This document shows, piece after piece, positions 8,824 through 18,181 of a stretch of DNA of 64,000 nt (positions are counted from its first letter, which is position 1; every line of letters begins with the position of its first letter). The notes under the pieces were generated by a model that ran no database searches, had not been told where the DNA came from, and worked only from the letters and a program-made list of their open reading frames with translations. The stretch comes from Gracilaria domingensis (lineage: Eukaryota > Rhodophyta > Florideophyceae > Gracilariales > Gracilariaceae), in contig VCMS01000104.1 in the NCBI GenBank assembly GCA_022539475.1, positions 62,001 to 126,000 on the forward strand, written 5' to 3'. The position numbers and the translations under genes are program-made.

Positions 8824-11289
8824 TTAATCGAAATGTAGAGTTTCCTTGATATTCTTCAGTGTTTCCGTGATATCCGAGAAGTCAGGACGCATGACAACCT
8901 GTTGATGCCAGCAAGCTTGAATAAGTGATTTGACTCGAGCGGGAACTTCGTCACCTTGTTCAAAAGTTGGCCTTTCTCCTCCAAAACCAACTTTTCGCAT
9001 AAGCTGCATGGGTTCGATAGATCGCCCGAACGGGATTCTACCACAGAAAATTTCCCAACAAACTATTCCAAAGCTGTACACATCCGCTTTCTGTAAGTAA
9101 GGTTCGCCGTTGATTACTTCGGGTGCCATGGTTATCAGCGAACCAGTGAGGCCGCCGCCGCCAGGTACAAGTGACTGTTGAGCAGAGTTAAGCTTGGAGA
9201 GACCAAAATCGATAATAGTCCCCTTGAAAGTGCCATCATTTTGTTGTTCTACAAGAATGTTTTGCGATTTCAAGTCACGATGAAGTACAACTGGTTCTCT
9301 CCCGTGCAAATACCGCATGCCGAGCGCGATATCTTGTACGAGTTGGAGTTTCTGCCGTAGATTCAGAGCAGGTCTTCGCCGTCCATGTAGCAGTTGGAAC
9401 AAACTCCCTCCGTTGATGAGGGAACTAACTATGCACAAAGGATACCTCGGGTCCACGCATGCACCCATGTATAACAAACAGTTAGGATGTCGAATCGATT
9501 TCAGAAGCGAAACTTCCGACAGGAAGCGCATTCGGTTCCACGCCATGTCAGCGCCATCATCTGCAGCGACAGAGTTTTGAACACCACCGTTAATGTTACT
9601 CATCACACTATCAAATTCGGGTTCAAAAGATTCTCCATCCTGAAGATATCGGGCGTGTGGAGCGCCCATTTGCCCAGACGCTGCTTCAACGGATGTTGGT
9701 GCAACCGAAGTGGTCCCATCGCTGTTGAGAATAAGCTGCGGGCCAGATTTGAAAACCTTCACAGCGACGGGAGAATCAAGCCATGTGCACTTCCATACGG
9801 TAGCAAATGAGCCACTTCCGATTTGGCGCTCGAACTTGAGCTCATGGAAATCAATTTCGAAGCTACCGATTGCTCGATCTGTTAGAGTACGTCGAGAACG
9901 ACGAGAGTTACGCAGCGGCGATGAGAGTGATTCTCCTTGTTCTCGCTGATAAGATGTCGAAGAGCAGCTGTCACTATCCTTCGAAGTGTGAACATCTGAC
10001 GTCGGGTGCGTTGAGGCGGAAGCCACAGAAGAAGCGCGCTCAGAAGCAGAAACACGATCAGATGGCAGAGGTGTGAGAGGCGGGAGTTGGTTTGTCTCAG
10101 CAGCAACAGCGGGTGGCAACATAGGGGTTGAGCGTCGCGGAGGGGACCCAACATGATCGTGCCAAAAGTCAGAGGGGAAAATGCCGAGACTCGCAAACTC
10201 TCTCGCAAGTAGACGCTTCTCGTTCTCGACTTTGAGACGTTCGATGCCAAGAGCGGTGTCAAAACACAGCCTGTCAAGCCATGTCTTGACAAGAGGATCG
10301 CGGGCGCACCACTTTGCAAAATCCTCGAAACCAATGACGCCGTCTCGATCAAGGTCGTGCTCGACAAGGGTGCGAACGGACAGCTCGTGAAGATCTCTGG
10401 GAGTGCAGCGGCGAAGACTGGTGAGTGACTGGGCCTCCAAGGAGTCGGAAGCCTTGAAGGTATGGCTCCCGGCAAAGTTGCTCATGACGATGAAGACCTT
10501 TTCGATTTCAGCTGCGTTGAGGTTGCCGGAGCTGTCGGTGTCGTACATGTGGAAGAGGTAGCGAAGGCGCTCTTCTTCGCTTCCTTTGCCGAGAATGGTC
10601 ATGCCGGTGACGAATTCGCGCAGACTGAGGGTCTCTTCACCGGTGGAATAGAAGAGGGACATGGCAAATTTGTAGAGCGGGGATTCCTCAGAGTGCTGCT
10701 GGGGGTTGCTAATAATGGAACGGAAAAGACTATAAAATTGTTCGCGAGTAAGAAAGCCGCGGCCCTCTTCGTCGAGTTCGTTGAATTTGCGCTTAAGCGC
10801 CGTGAGCTCGGACACCTTCCAGCGCTGGAGGGCGGAGCCGGGGCTATTGGCGAGGTCGACCAGGCTGGGGCGGCTGGCGTACGGGCTGGCGGGCGGGGTC
10901 TTGGCGGCGGGGGTGGTGGGGGTGACGCTGTGGGGAGGGGGGGTGGAGAGCTTGGTGGGGAGCGCGGGGCTGGGGCCAGTGGAGGAGGGCACGGAGGCGG
11001 TGTCGAGCGTGGAGGAGGTGCGCATCCAGACGGCGGGGTTGTCGGCGTGCAGCAGCGAGCGGGCGGACGTATCGGGGAGGCCGATGCTCTCCATGCTGAC
11101 GGAGGCGTCGGCATCTTCGGACGACACCTGAGAGAGGCCGGTGCGCGCGAAGGTGGCGAGCTCGCTCCAGCGCGCAAGCGTGGCGGGCGCGGAGAGGTCG
11201 AGCGAGCGGGCGGGGCACAGGCGGCGCGGCGGCGACGGCGCGGCGCGGGGGGGGCGCGCGCGCGAGCGCTGCGCGCTGGGGAGCGGCAT
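8824..11289 (-). CDS. EF-hand / TKL (Raf-like) protein kinase
   Basis: Encodes 821 aa from the ATG at 11289. The open frame extends upstream to 12408, but that is antisense to the decarboxylase gene. N-terminal 150 residues: Ser/Pro/Thr-rich and probably disordered. Residues about 165-330: an EF-hand module. Two loops fit the calcium-binding pattern (DTDSSGNLNAAE near 248, DLDRDGVIGFED near 307); an earlier one (DEEGRGFLTREQF) is degenerate. After a Ser-rich linker comes a complete kinase domain, about 480-815: Gly loop GSGSFATVWK, VAVKVFK, HRDLKSQN (catalytic Asp near 672), DFG (Asp near 694), APEV, and DVYSFGIVCWE. The catalytic loop is of TKL/Raf-MAP3K type, not of CDPK type. Calcium-controlled Ser/Thr phosphorylation is inferred. 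Unusual architecture. Confidence 0.9.
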   Translation of the reverse strand: MPLPSAQRSRARPPRAAPSPPRRLCPARSLDLSAPATLARWSELATFARTGLSQVSSEDADASVSMESIGLPDTSARSLLHADNPAVWMRTSSTLDTASVPSSTGPSPALPTKLSTPPPHSVTPTTPAAKTPPASPYASRPSLVDLANSPGSALQRWKVSELTALKRKFNELDEEGRGFLTREQFYSLFRSIISNPQQHSEESPLYKFAMSLFYSTGEETLSLREFVTGMTILGKGSEEERLRYLFHMYDTDSSGNLNAAEIEKVFIVMSNFAGSHTFKASDSLEAQSLTSLRRCTPRDLHELSVRTLVEHDLDRDGVIGFEDFAKWCARDPLVKTWLDRLCFDTALGIERLKVENEKRLLAREFASLGIFPSDFWHDHVGSPPRRSTPMLPPAVAAETNQLPPLTPLPSDRVSASERASSVASASTHPTSDVHTSKDSDSCSSTSYQREQGESLSSPLRNSRRSRRTLTDRAIGSFEIDFHELKFERQIGSGSFATVWKCTWLDSPVAVKVFKSGPQLILNSDGTTSVAPTSVEAASGQMGAPHARYLQDGESFEPEFDSVMSNINGGVQNSVAADDGADMAWNRMRFLSEVSLLKSIRHPNCLLYMGACVDPRYPLCIVSSLINGGSLFQLLHGRRRPALNLRQKLQLVQDIALGMRYLHGREPVVLHRDLKSQNILVEQQNDGTFKGTIIDFGLSKLNSAQQSLVPGGGGLTGSLITMAPEVINGEPYLQKADVYSFGIVCWEIFCGRIPFGRSIEPMQLMRKVGFGGERPTFEQGDEVPARVKSLIQACWHQQVVMRPDFSDITETLKNIKETLHFD

Positions 11290-11631
11290 GGTGGGCGGAG
11301 CGCGGGCGGCGGGGGGGGGGGGGGGGGGTGGCGGTGGGGGGGGAGACGGGCGTGGCGGGGGCGAGGTGGCGGCGTGGCGCGCGCCGCGCCGCGCCCCCTC
11401 ATCATACGGCGCATTGGCGCGTGCGCGCATGCGCGCGCATGCGCGCAATGCGCCCACGTGCTGCGCTGCGCCGCGCGCCGCGCGCTCTCTCTCTGTCAGC
11501 CGCGCTGTAAGGCGCGCGCGCGCGCGCGCACGCGGTGGCGCGCGGCGGCGCGCAATCTCGGCGCGCGAGACGACGCCGCGCCGCTTGCGCGCCGCTTGCA
11601 CGGCGGCGCGCCATCGGCCGCCGCGCCCGCC
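11290..11631. promoter_or_regulatory. Shared divergent promoter, kinase / uroporphyrinogen decarboxylase
   Basis: 342 bp separate the two divergent start codons. It contains an 18-nt G run at 11311-11328 that lies about 20 nt upstream of the kinase ATG (poly-C in that transcript), alternating GCGCGC stretches around 11425-11445 and 11512-11530, and no obvious TATA box. Both transcripts must start inside this island or in each other's coding region. Confidence 0.55.
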
Positions 11632-12837
11632 ATGGAGTCGCCGCGCGCCTTCGTCGCCGCGCCGCCGCTGCGCGCGCGCCGCCGCCGCGGAGGCCTCGCG
11701 CGCGCGGGCGCGCTCGTGGCGCCGCCGCGCGCGTCCGCGCTGCCGGCGCCGCCGGCCGCGGCGGAGCGCGCGACGCGCGCGGCGCCGCTGCTGCTGCGCG
11801 CGGCGCGCGGCGAGCGCGTGGAGCGCCCGCCCGTGTGGCTCATGCGCCAGGCGGGCCGCTACATGGCCGACTTCCGCGCGTACAGCGACAGGCTCCCGTT
11901 CCGCCAGCGCTCGGAGACGCCCGCCATTGCGCGCGAGCTGTCGCTGCAGCCGTGGCGCGCCTTTGGCGTGGACGCCGTCATCTTCTTCTCGGACATCCTC
12001 ACGCCGCTGCCGGCCATTGGCCAGCAGTTTGACATCGTGCGCGGCACGGGGCCGCTCATCACGCACCCGCTGCGCTCGCGCGAGCAGATTCTGCGCCTCG
12101 TGGACAACCGCTTTGACCTCGGTCAGCTGCAGTTTGTGCGCGACGTGCTGCAGGCGCTCAGCCGCGATGTCGACCCGCGCACCGCGCTGCTCGGCTTTGT
12201 GGGCGCCCCGTTCACGCTGGCCGCCTACATGATCGAGGGCCGCTCGGCGAAGAACTTGCTCAACGTCAAGCGCTTCATGTACTCCACCACTGATCAAAGT
12301 CTCCCCCTTCTCCTCGAGCGACTTTCGCAGCTGGTCGCCGACTACGCTGCCTTTCAGATTGAGTCTGGCGCTCAGGCCATTCAGCTCTTTGACTCGTGGG
12401 CGCACCACCTGTCACCGGACCAGTACAGGCGCTTTGCCATTCCGTACGCCAAGAAGTCCATTCTTGCTATCAAGAGGCGCTTCCCGGACACGCCCGTCAT
12501 TTTCTTTGCCAATGGCTTGGCAGGGAAGGTCACCGACGTCTGCTCGCAGTTCCATGGCGTGGCTGATGTGCTGGGCGTGGACTGGTCCGTGCGCCTCTCA
12601 GACGTGAGGCGTCAATGGAGCGGTGTGTTGCAGGGCAACGTGGATCCAGCCGTTCTTGCTGTTGGCGATGAGCACGCTATCAACGCTGCAGTTTTGGACA
12701 CTGTCACGCAGAATGGTGGCGTGCAGAAGCTCATCATCAACCTTGGCCATGGCGTAGTACAGCAAACACCTGAGTCGGCAGTTGCTACATTCGTCGATCG
12801 CGTCAAAGAGCTGGCCGTAGCTCCACTTTCTACGTGA
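11632..12837 (+). CDS. hemE: Uroporphyrinogen decarboxylase, plastid-targeted
   Basis: Encodes 401 aa. Converts uroporphyrinogen III to coproporphyrinogen III by four decarboxylations (EC 4.1.1.37), the step that leads to chlorophyll, haem and bilin chromophores. The family signatures are intact: PVWLMRQAGRYM with the catalytic-site Arg, GFVGAPFTLAAYM, and the C-terminal LGHGV segment. The first roughly 60 residues are Ala/Arg-rich without acidic stretches, which fits a chloroplast transit peptide. The start codon at 11632 has a strong GCCATGG context. The frame extends upstream to 10462, but that is antisense to the kinase. The 5' third is extremely GC-rich and the 3' third is near 50% GC, a steep gradient within one gene. 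Confidence 0.95.
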   Translation: MESPRAFVAAPPLRARRRRGGLARAGALVAPPRASALPAPPAAAERATRAAPLLLRAARGERVERPPVWLMRQAGRYMADFRAYSDRLPFRQRSETPAIARELSLQPWRAFGVDAVIFFSDILTPLPAIGQQFDIVRGTGPLITHPLRSREQILRLVDNRFDLGQLQFVRDVLQALSRDVDPRTALLGFVGAPFTLAAYMIEGRSAKNLLNVKRFMYSTTDQSLPLLLERLSQLVADYAAFQIESGAQAIQLFDSWAHHLSPDQYRRFAIPYAKKSILAIKRRFPDTPVIFFANGLAGKVTDVCSQFHGVADVLGVDWSVRLSDVRRQWSGVLQGNVDPAVLAVGDEHAINAAVLDTVTQNGGVQKLIINLGHGVVQQTPESAVATFVDRVKELAVAPLST

Positions 12838-12980
12838 TCGCCACCTCGGCCACTGCTGTTTACTTCTGTTTTGAGCCATTAAACTGGCTGATGCTTTATC
12901 TCTGTCATGTCGCTGCCCACTCCTGAAGCAAAAGTCCTACATGATTGTCGTAATCTATCCATCAAGTCCTCGTTCACCGT

Positions 12981-13475
12981 TTAGAACTCAGATCTTAGTA
13001 GCTGTAGAAGGCCGAAAACAATGTTCACCGCCACGCCGCAAGCGAGCCCGCTCCGCCACCGTTCCGACATGCTAGTACTTTTGTCCATGGAGACTATGAC
13101 CATGATGAAGCCCAAAAACAGTCCAACTAGGAACCCGCATATCCATTCCAATCTCCGTCGCCCCGAGTGCACGTTATTTGGAGTGCTCTCAATGTTGATT
13201 CGCGTGGAGCTGCGTGAGCGGTGCGATCCCTCTTCGGCCGACGATGAAGGCGTCGTAATGGCGCATTGCACCAGCCCACATGCCAGAATTGAAGGCGAAG
13301 ACAACAATCGCTCCTCATCGAGCACTTTTCCTTGAACTATGACCCGTACATTTTTCGCTTCACTGTCTTGACCCTCGAGCATAGCAGAACGCAAATGGGA
13401 CACGGTGGACCCTTTTGGCATATCCATTTCGATTGGCGTGTCATTGCCATTCACAGATACACGCAGAGATGGCAT
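12981..13475 (-). CDS. Ubiquitin-like ER membrane protein (Dsc3/TMUB-like)
   Basis: Encodes 164 aa. Residues 1-75 look like a ubiquitin-like fold: LRVSVNGNDTPIEMDMPKGS, an SHLRSAM helix, and VRVIVQGKVLDEERLLSS in the place of the ubiquitin QGKxLxD segment. A Ser-rich linker follows. Then come two hydrophobic segments, about 112-130 (ICGFLVGLFLGFIMVIVSM) and 143-160. An N-terminal UBL with two C-terminal membrane spans is the layout of Dsc3, TMUB and HERP proteins, which belong to ER or Golgi membrane ubiquitin-ligase complexes. The order of parts is visible; the specific family is inferred. It is convergent with the decarboxylase, 143 bp apart. Confidence 0.7.
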   Translation of the reverse strand: MPSLRVSVNGNDTPIEMDMPKGSTVSHLRSAMLEGQDSEAKNVRVIVQGKVLDEERLLSSPSILACGLVQCAITTPSSSAEEGSHRSRSSTRINIESTPNNVHSGRRRLEWICGFLVGLFLGFIMVIVSMDKSTSMSERWRSGLACGVAVNIVFGLLQLLRSEF

Positions 13476-14067
13476 TGTTCCGGTGTGGTGCTGTCCTCGT
13501 CCAAACCGGACCGGTCATGTGAACCCTTGCTCACTTCAGTTGTGCTCGCTATGACCTGTTCGGGCAAGAGTTATGACATGCGCACACTGTGTGTGCCACG
13601 GACGTGTCCATACCTCACGTGCCCTCAACTTCTGCCGTTCCCGTTATCACCTCGAATTAAGACTGAACTCAGGGAAAGCGCCGTGTACGAGCTGCTTTCT
13701 AATCATAGCTTTTCTGTTAAAACCGTTGTAAGACTCGGGGTGGTTCTCAAAACCTTGCCTTAATCTACAAATGCACAACTTTGCTCATTAAAACTAACAC
13801 AGCCGTCGTTGTAAAGGACGGCGACGGGATTTCAAGTTACATGCACTGGTTGCACAATGTGACACCGTGTCGATCAGTTTCATTCAGTTTTGTAGTAAGC
13901 ACAGTGTGACTACCACATGCTGTATACATTTTATTCAACGTTCTTCATCGGACCAAAATCATCTCAATTCATGTCTTACCAGAGTACAACGAACTTGTAG
14001 TTGGTAGAGAACAAAAGTTCTTCAAAGTAAGGCTTATGACATTGACAGTGTTACGAGGAATTATGCC
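13476..14067. other. Spacer, no gene recognised
   Basis: About 590 bp between the start of the UBL membrane protein and the stop of the FGGY kinase. It holds the UBL gene's promoter and the kinase's 3' UTR. A weak inverted repeat, CCGTCG...CGACGG, lies around 13803-13827. Nothing else is supported. Confidence 0.4.
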
Positions 14068-15585
14068 TCACGTGTTCCACAGACCCTCCATATGTGCAAC
14101 AACACTTTTCCATCTGTGGAAAGCTATCGTCCACTTTCGATGCTCTTCTCCAGGAGCGAACGCGTAGTTTACCTTTCCCCGGCTCATAATATCCAAGCCG
14201 AGCGCTCTTGCACCAATAACGCCTGCGCCTTTTACGCCAACATTTCGTTCACCTAGTCGTGCCCCGCCAAACAGGGCTTGAACTCCCTGGACAAACACGG
14301 TGCTTGCCGCTACACCTCCCACAACCTCTACTCCGTTACAATTCATTCCATTCGATGCATCCGCAAGGGCAAATACTAGGCCCTCTATCACAGCCCTTGC
14401 TATGTCGTGTCTGTCCGTTGTCACCTTCAGGCCATACAGCGCTCCTGAGGCGTCAGCAGGAGGGCATCGTCTTCCCGTGATGTATGGCACGTAAACGAGA
14501 CCCGAAGCCCCAATTTCGCTGCGACTGGCTAAAAAGTCCAGGTCGTTTACGTTGCAGTTCAGGAAGGCCTCACAAGCGTGTGAAACACATGCCCCGACTG
14601 CTGCGACCGAACCTGCCACGACAATGGCCCTCTCATTCGCGGCGTGTGCGAGCGCGAGTCCAGGCCCTTCACTTTCTTCGACACGTATAGTCTGCCCAAC
14701 CCAACCACTGCTTCCGCCATACACATAACACCCTGAACCAATACCATCACATCCAGCCCCAACGGTCGCTGAAAAAGCGTCCCCACCAGCATGAATCACA
14801 GGTACACCTGCTGCCTCGGGCCGTCCAAGCATCTGGGCCATTTGAGAACTCAAGTGACCTACAATTGCAGGACGTGGCAGTATTTCTGGCAGTAACGGAA
14901 GGAATGAAGCGAGTTGCGCCTCTTCAAAGAGGGCCGCATTGTACGTACGATGGGGTTCTTTTGTCAAGCCAGTGGTGGCAGCGGTGGTTGCATCAGTGAA
15001 ATGACGGTCAGGGCAACCGGCAAGTTCGTAACAGATATAGTCTGCCCCTCCAATCATAAGCTTATAATCTGTTCCCGATGGCGATGGAAGCAGAGCGAGC
15101 TTAGGTAAGAGGTCCGTAGGCAAGATGTGTGTATCAGTCATATTGGACAGTTTTGCTGCTTCATTGACCGCGCGGGCATCAGAGTACAACACCGCGTTAT
15201 CGTTCAGCAGACCCGGTACGTTCCCACACCCTATGAGGTCTTGCATTTGACCTGTAACACTTATAGCAGTTATATGACCTACATCTTTGAAAACATCGAT
15301 ACACCCGGCCTTCATCGCTGAGAGCCAGTTTGAGGGTTTCTGTGTCACCTCATTATCATCCGCATAAGTTACGTGAGAATGACGCGATACGTTCAAAAGC
15401 CTATCATGAGTCGGCTGGTACACACCGACCTTTGTTCCTGACGTTCCCACATCAATAGCGATTACAACATCATCGCCCAAAGATGCTGAACAGATTTTCA
15501 ATCGCCTTTTCTTCGACCAGATGCGACCTCGATCGATTCGACGTTGTTTTCCCCACAAAAGGGGTGTAGTGACGAAGAGAAGCAT
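14068..15585 (-). CDS. FGGY-family sugar kinase, plastid XK-1-like (xylulose/ribulose kinase)
   Basis: Encodes 505 aa. ATP-dependent pentulose kinase of the FGGY/actin-like fold. The N-terminal phosphate-1 motif AIDVGTSGTKVGVY starts near residue 42. VTGQMQDLIG and HAGGDAFSATVGAGC are typical of the substrate and ATP lobes, and GLVFALADASNGMNCNGVEVVGGVAAS is the C-terminal adenosine region. The preceding 40 residues are basic (KQRRIDRGRIWSKKRRLK) and could be a transit peptide. The closest known type is the plant/cyanobacterial XK-1 group, whose characterised members act on D-ribulose. Substrate cannot be settled here. Single exon, ATG at 15585. Confidence 0.85.
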   Translation of the reverse strand: MLLFVTTPLLWGKQRRIDRGRIWSKKRRLKICSASLGDDVVIAIDVGTSGTKVGVYQPTHDRLLNVSRHSHVTYADDNEVTQKPSNWLSAMKAGCIDVFKDVGHITAISVTGQMQDLIGCGNVPGLLNDNAVLYSDARAVNEAAKLSNMTDTHILPTDLLPKLALLPSPSGTDYKLMIGGADYICYELAGCPDRHFTDATTAATTGLTKEPHRTYNAALFEEAQLASFLPLLPEILPRPAIVGHLSSQMAQMLGRPEAAGVPVIHAGGDAFSATVGAGCDGIGSGCYVYGGSSGWVGQTIRVEESEGPGLALAHAANERAIVVAGSVAAVGACVSHACEAFLNCNVNDLDFLASRSEIGASGLVYVPYITGRRCPPADASGALYGLKVTTDRHDIARAVIEGLVFALADASNGMNCNGVEVVGGVAASTVFVQGVQALFGGARLGERNVGVKGAGVIGARALGLDIMSRGKVNYAFAPGEEHRKWTIAFHRWKSVVAHMEGLWNT

Positions 15586-16213
15586 ACCTCAAACAGTTTC
15601 TCGGAAGGAAAACTACAATTTGATTATAGTTCAGACCACTTGTGATGACTACACAGGGGTACCAGTCTTAAGCTTGTATCCTGTATCCTGAGGCGAAGGA
15701 CCGTAAAAAGTTCTCAACTTGAGATCCAAGGGCTAAGGAATCAATGTACAAGTTTCGTGACAAGTCCGAGAATTCTCCTGCTATGGCTGAAATCTTCGTA
15801 CAGGGGTATCAAGGATAGCCTTCTATCCTTCCTATACACTGTATAGTATACAGTATAAAGTTCGTAGTTTGACGGGATCAACAGGGGAATTCTCACTATC
15901 TATTCGAATTTGAGGTTGTTTTTGAGAAGCGCTTCGTTAATGCCCTTTTGAGAGAAAAGTCCTGAAGGGTTCGGTCTGTCCGTCAAGATGACCTCGTGAC
16001 GGTACAAAAATCCAATCATTGCACTGCAACCATGCGTACCAAGGGTAGCAACTATGATCTACTCGGGCAAACTGGCGGTTTAGATCAGTATGACTCTTTG
16101 CGGAGACATTCTTCAAACAGAAATGAGTCATTATAGTTTATGTACACAGCACATGACAAGTACCATGCGCTCCTGGCTTGCCCATGCTCCGAGATAACGA
16201 ACCAATTCCGGGG
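15586..16213. other. Spacer with paired palindromes
   Basis: No gene seen in these 630 bp. Two adjacent perfect inverted repeats stand out: AAGGATAG-CCTT-CTATCCTT at 15811-15830 and ACTGTATA-G-TATACAGT at 15838-15854. A copy of the motif TACC-N3-GGTA lies at 16037-16047. The left end must hold the FGGY kinase promoter and the right end the 3' UTR of the Mediator-like gene. Confidence 0.5.
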
Positions 16214-18181
16214 CTATGCAGGTACGTTTGCTTGGCCTTCTTGGGGAAGAGATGGAACTCCGTTCCCGTTGGGCTGAGTTGAATTGTTCATATTTGTGGG
16301 CTTAGCGTCACTCATAACCTGGTGAGTATCAGCGTCAGGAGTGACGATCCGTTTCAACAGCTTTCGCCACGCCCTGACGCGTCCACATCCCTCTTCAGGG
16401 AATCCGTCAACCTTGCGGCCATCTAACCATACCGTTGTCCCAGGCAACTCTTTGCCAACGCATTCACCTGTTGGCCACGCTTTAGCCTTCAAAACACGCC
16501 CTGTGCTGGGGGAACTAACCACGACAGTGAAACACTGTCGGTCAATATCAAGCATTTCCTCCACGCTTGCTCTTGCCGCAGTCTCCAAAGCATCAAGTAA
16601 CCGAACACATAAAAGCAAAGTGAGGACTGAAAGTATCTCCCCCCCAACCGGACACACGTATGAACGGGGAACGTCGTCAAGCCCGAGTGCCGAGCCTGCA
16701 GTTGAGCTTGTATGGGCCGCGAGGGCCCGACCCCTGGCCGTTGGGTCATCGGGAGCGGGAATGATCACGCCAAATGCTGGGGTGATTCTGACGCTGCCAT
16801 TGTTCCGCTCATCGCCGCAGTTGTTGAGACCAGATATAGGCTCGATCGTAGCCAATACTCGTTCTGGGCCGTCGCCATCGGCCTCCGTGGAATACACTTT
16901 CACGCGTGCTTCTTCAGGACGATGCATCCCGCGAGTCCATTCCAATCTTACTCTGAGCATGCGCACTGCTTCATCTAGCACACGCTCTGTGGTTGACAAA
17001 AGCGCCGGTCCGGTTGCTGCCGATGTCAGCTGTTCGAGAATCCTGCCCTTAGAGTTCGGCTTTATGTCATATACACATGCGTGAAGGGCCATTATGTGCA
17101 ACAGAGAGGCACGTTGTATCTCCGATATGTCTTCTGGAAACTGCGGGTCTATGTTCAGATCAATCGAAGGTGCTGAACCCGCCAATTGGGTCTTCTCCAC
17201 ATGCACAATGTGGTGAGGGCCAGCTTCAAACCCGACAGACGAAGCAGTCATTTCCGCATCGTTAGTATTCTGAGCGACGTTCCTCGAAAGGTACCGAAAA
17301 GTGTTCTCGCGGAAAGACGCCACACGCGCAAGTCTGATCCTTCGTATGATGGCTTTCACGGAGTTTTCCTCCAAACTCCCCCCCGATTCGAGCACAACGG
17401 GGGCTGGAGTAGTGCGGTACTCCTCGTCGATACGGCTCACCCCAAAGGACAAGAACACCGGGGTCGGGAACTGAATACGTAAGGCTTGTTTCGCCCGATC
17501 ATCTGTTGTTCCAGTTTCAGCGTCATTATCAGGTACATCTAGAGGTCGCAGTACTGGTGCGAATGCAGCATCCCCGACATCTATGAGAGGAGTACCGTCC
17601 GCGGTGCGACGAACTCCATTGCAGTTCTTTCGCAACATGAGAAACGCCTGCACATAGGCGTTGTCGGCCGTGATCCATTTGCTTAAGGAAGTTTTTCGCT
17701 CTTCAAGCAGCTCAATACATTTGTTCAGCGATCGCTTCTTTGCAATGAGGTAGGCACCTCCGTCCTTGGATAGTGAGGTTGTAAGTTGCGCGACGGCACC
17801 ATCCCGTGTTCTCGGAACTGTTCGATGTAGCGAGAGAAGCGGATTGCTCGCGCGCAAGGCCTCAATCATGTTGATGGCCCTCCCCAGCTCATAAATCGCA
17901 CCCTCCACTTCTGTGACGACGTTCGATGGCCATGTTGCGGATATGTCGGTATCCGTAGCTCGGGTTTCGGCCGAGGACGCTGTGGGTGGTGGTGCCGCTA
18001 ATGCGCGTGCTACGAAAGCCGAGGCTATTGCGGACGTTCGCTCGAAGTGGGAGTTGTCTGCCGGTATGAAGTTGCCGTCCGCAAACACTTGATGTACAGG
18101 GGTGCGTCCATCCGCATCTGGTTCCAGAGATACTTGCAGAGAAATCTTCCTGCGCTTCGTTTCGATAGGTCCGGAAGCCAT
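16214..18181 (-). CDS. Mediator complex subunit 17-like protein
   Basis: Encodes 655 aa from the ATG at 18181. The frame is open to 18244, but only with a non-ATG start. The N-terminus TKRRKISLQVSLEPD resembles the conserved start of MED17, followed by a helical region (about 90-200) ending in NAYVQAFLMLRKNCNGVRR and a TPLIDVGDAAFAPVLRPLDV segment. MED17 has the same order: a helix with L+xNW, then a beta-rich stretch with a short LDV-type element. MED17 is a head-module scaffold that links RNA polymerase II to activators in the nucleus. The rest of the protein aligns to nothing I know. The similarity is weak, so this is a best guess. Confidence 0.45.
   Translation of the reverse strand: MASGPIETKRRKISLQVSLEPDADGRTPVHQVFADGNFIPADNSHFERTSAIASAFVARALAAPPPTASSAETRATDTDISATWPSNVVTEVEGAIYELGRAINMIEALRASNPLLSLHRTVPRTRDGAVAQLTTSLSKDGGAYLIAKKRSLNKCIELLEERKTSLSKWITADNAYVQAFLMLRKNCNGVRRTADGTPLIDVGDAAFAPVLRPLDVPDNDAETGTTDDRAKQALRIQFPTPVFLSFGVSRIDEEYRTTPAPVVLESGGSLEENSVKAIIRRIRLARVASFRENTFRYLSRNVAQNTNDAEMTASSVGFEAGPHHIVHVEKTQLAGSAPSIDLNIDPQFPEDISEIQRASLLHIMALHACVYDIKPNSKGRILEQLTSAATGPALLSTTERVLDEAVRMLRVRLEWTRGMHRPEEARVKVYSTEADGDGPERVLATIEPISGLNNCGDERNNGSVRITPAFGVIIPAPDDPTARGRALAAHTSSTAGSALGLDDVPRSYVCPVGGEILSVLTLLLCVRLLDALETAARASVEEMLDIDRQCFTVVVSSPSTGRVLKAKAWPTGECVGKELPGTTVWLDGRKVDGFPEEGCGRVRAWRKLLKRIVTPDADTHQVMSDAKPTNMNNSTQPNGNGVPSLPQEGQANVPA

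Noticed and set aside
10462-11631. Plus-strand open frame extending the decarboxylase upstream by 390 codons
   Set aside because: It is antisense to the kinase gene and is Gly/Arg/Ala low-complexity; the decarboxylase homology starts after 11632.
11290-12408. Minus-strand extension of the kinase frame
   Set aside because: Antisense to the decarboxylase; GC-rich DNA has few stops, so long shadow frames are expected.
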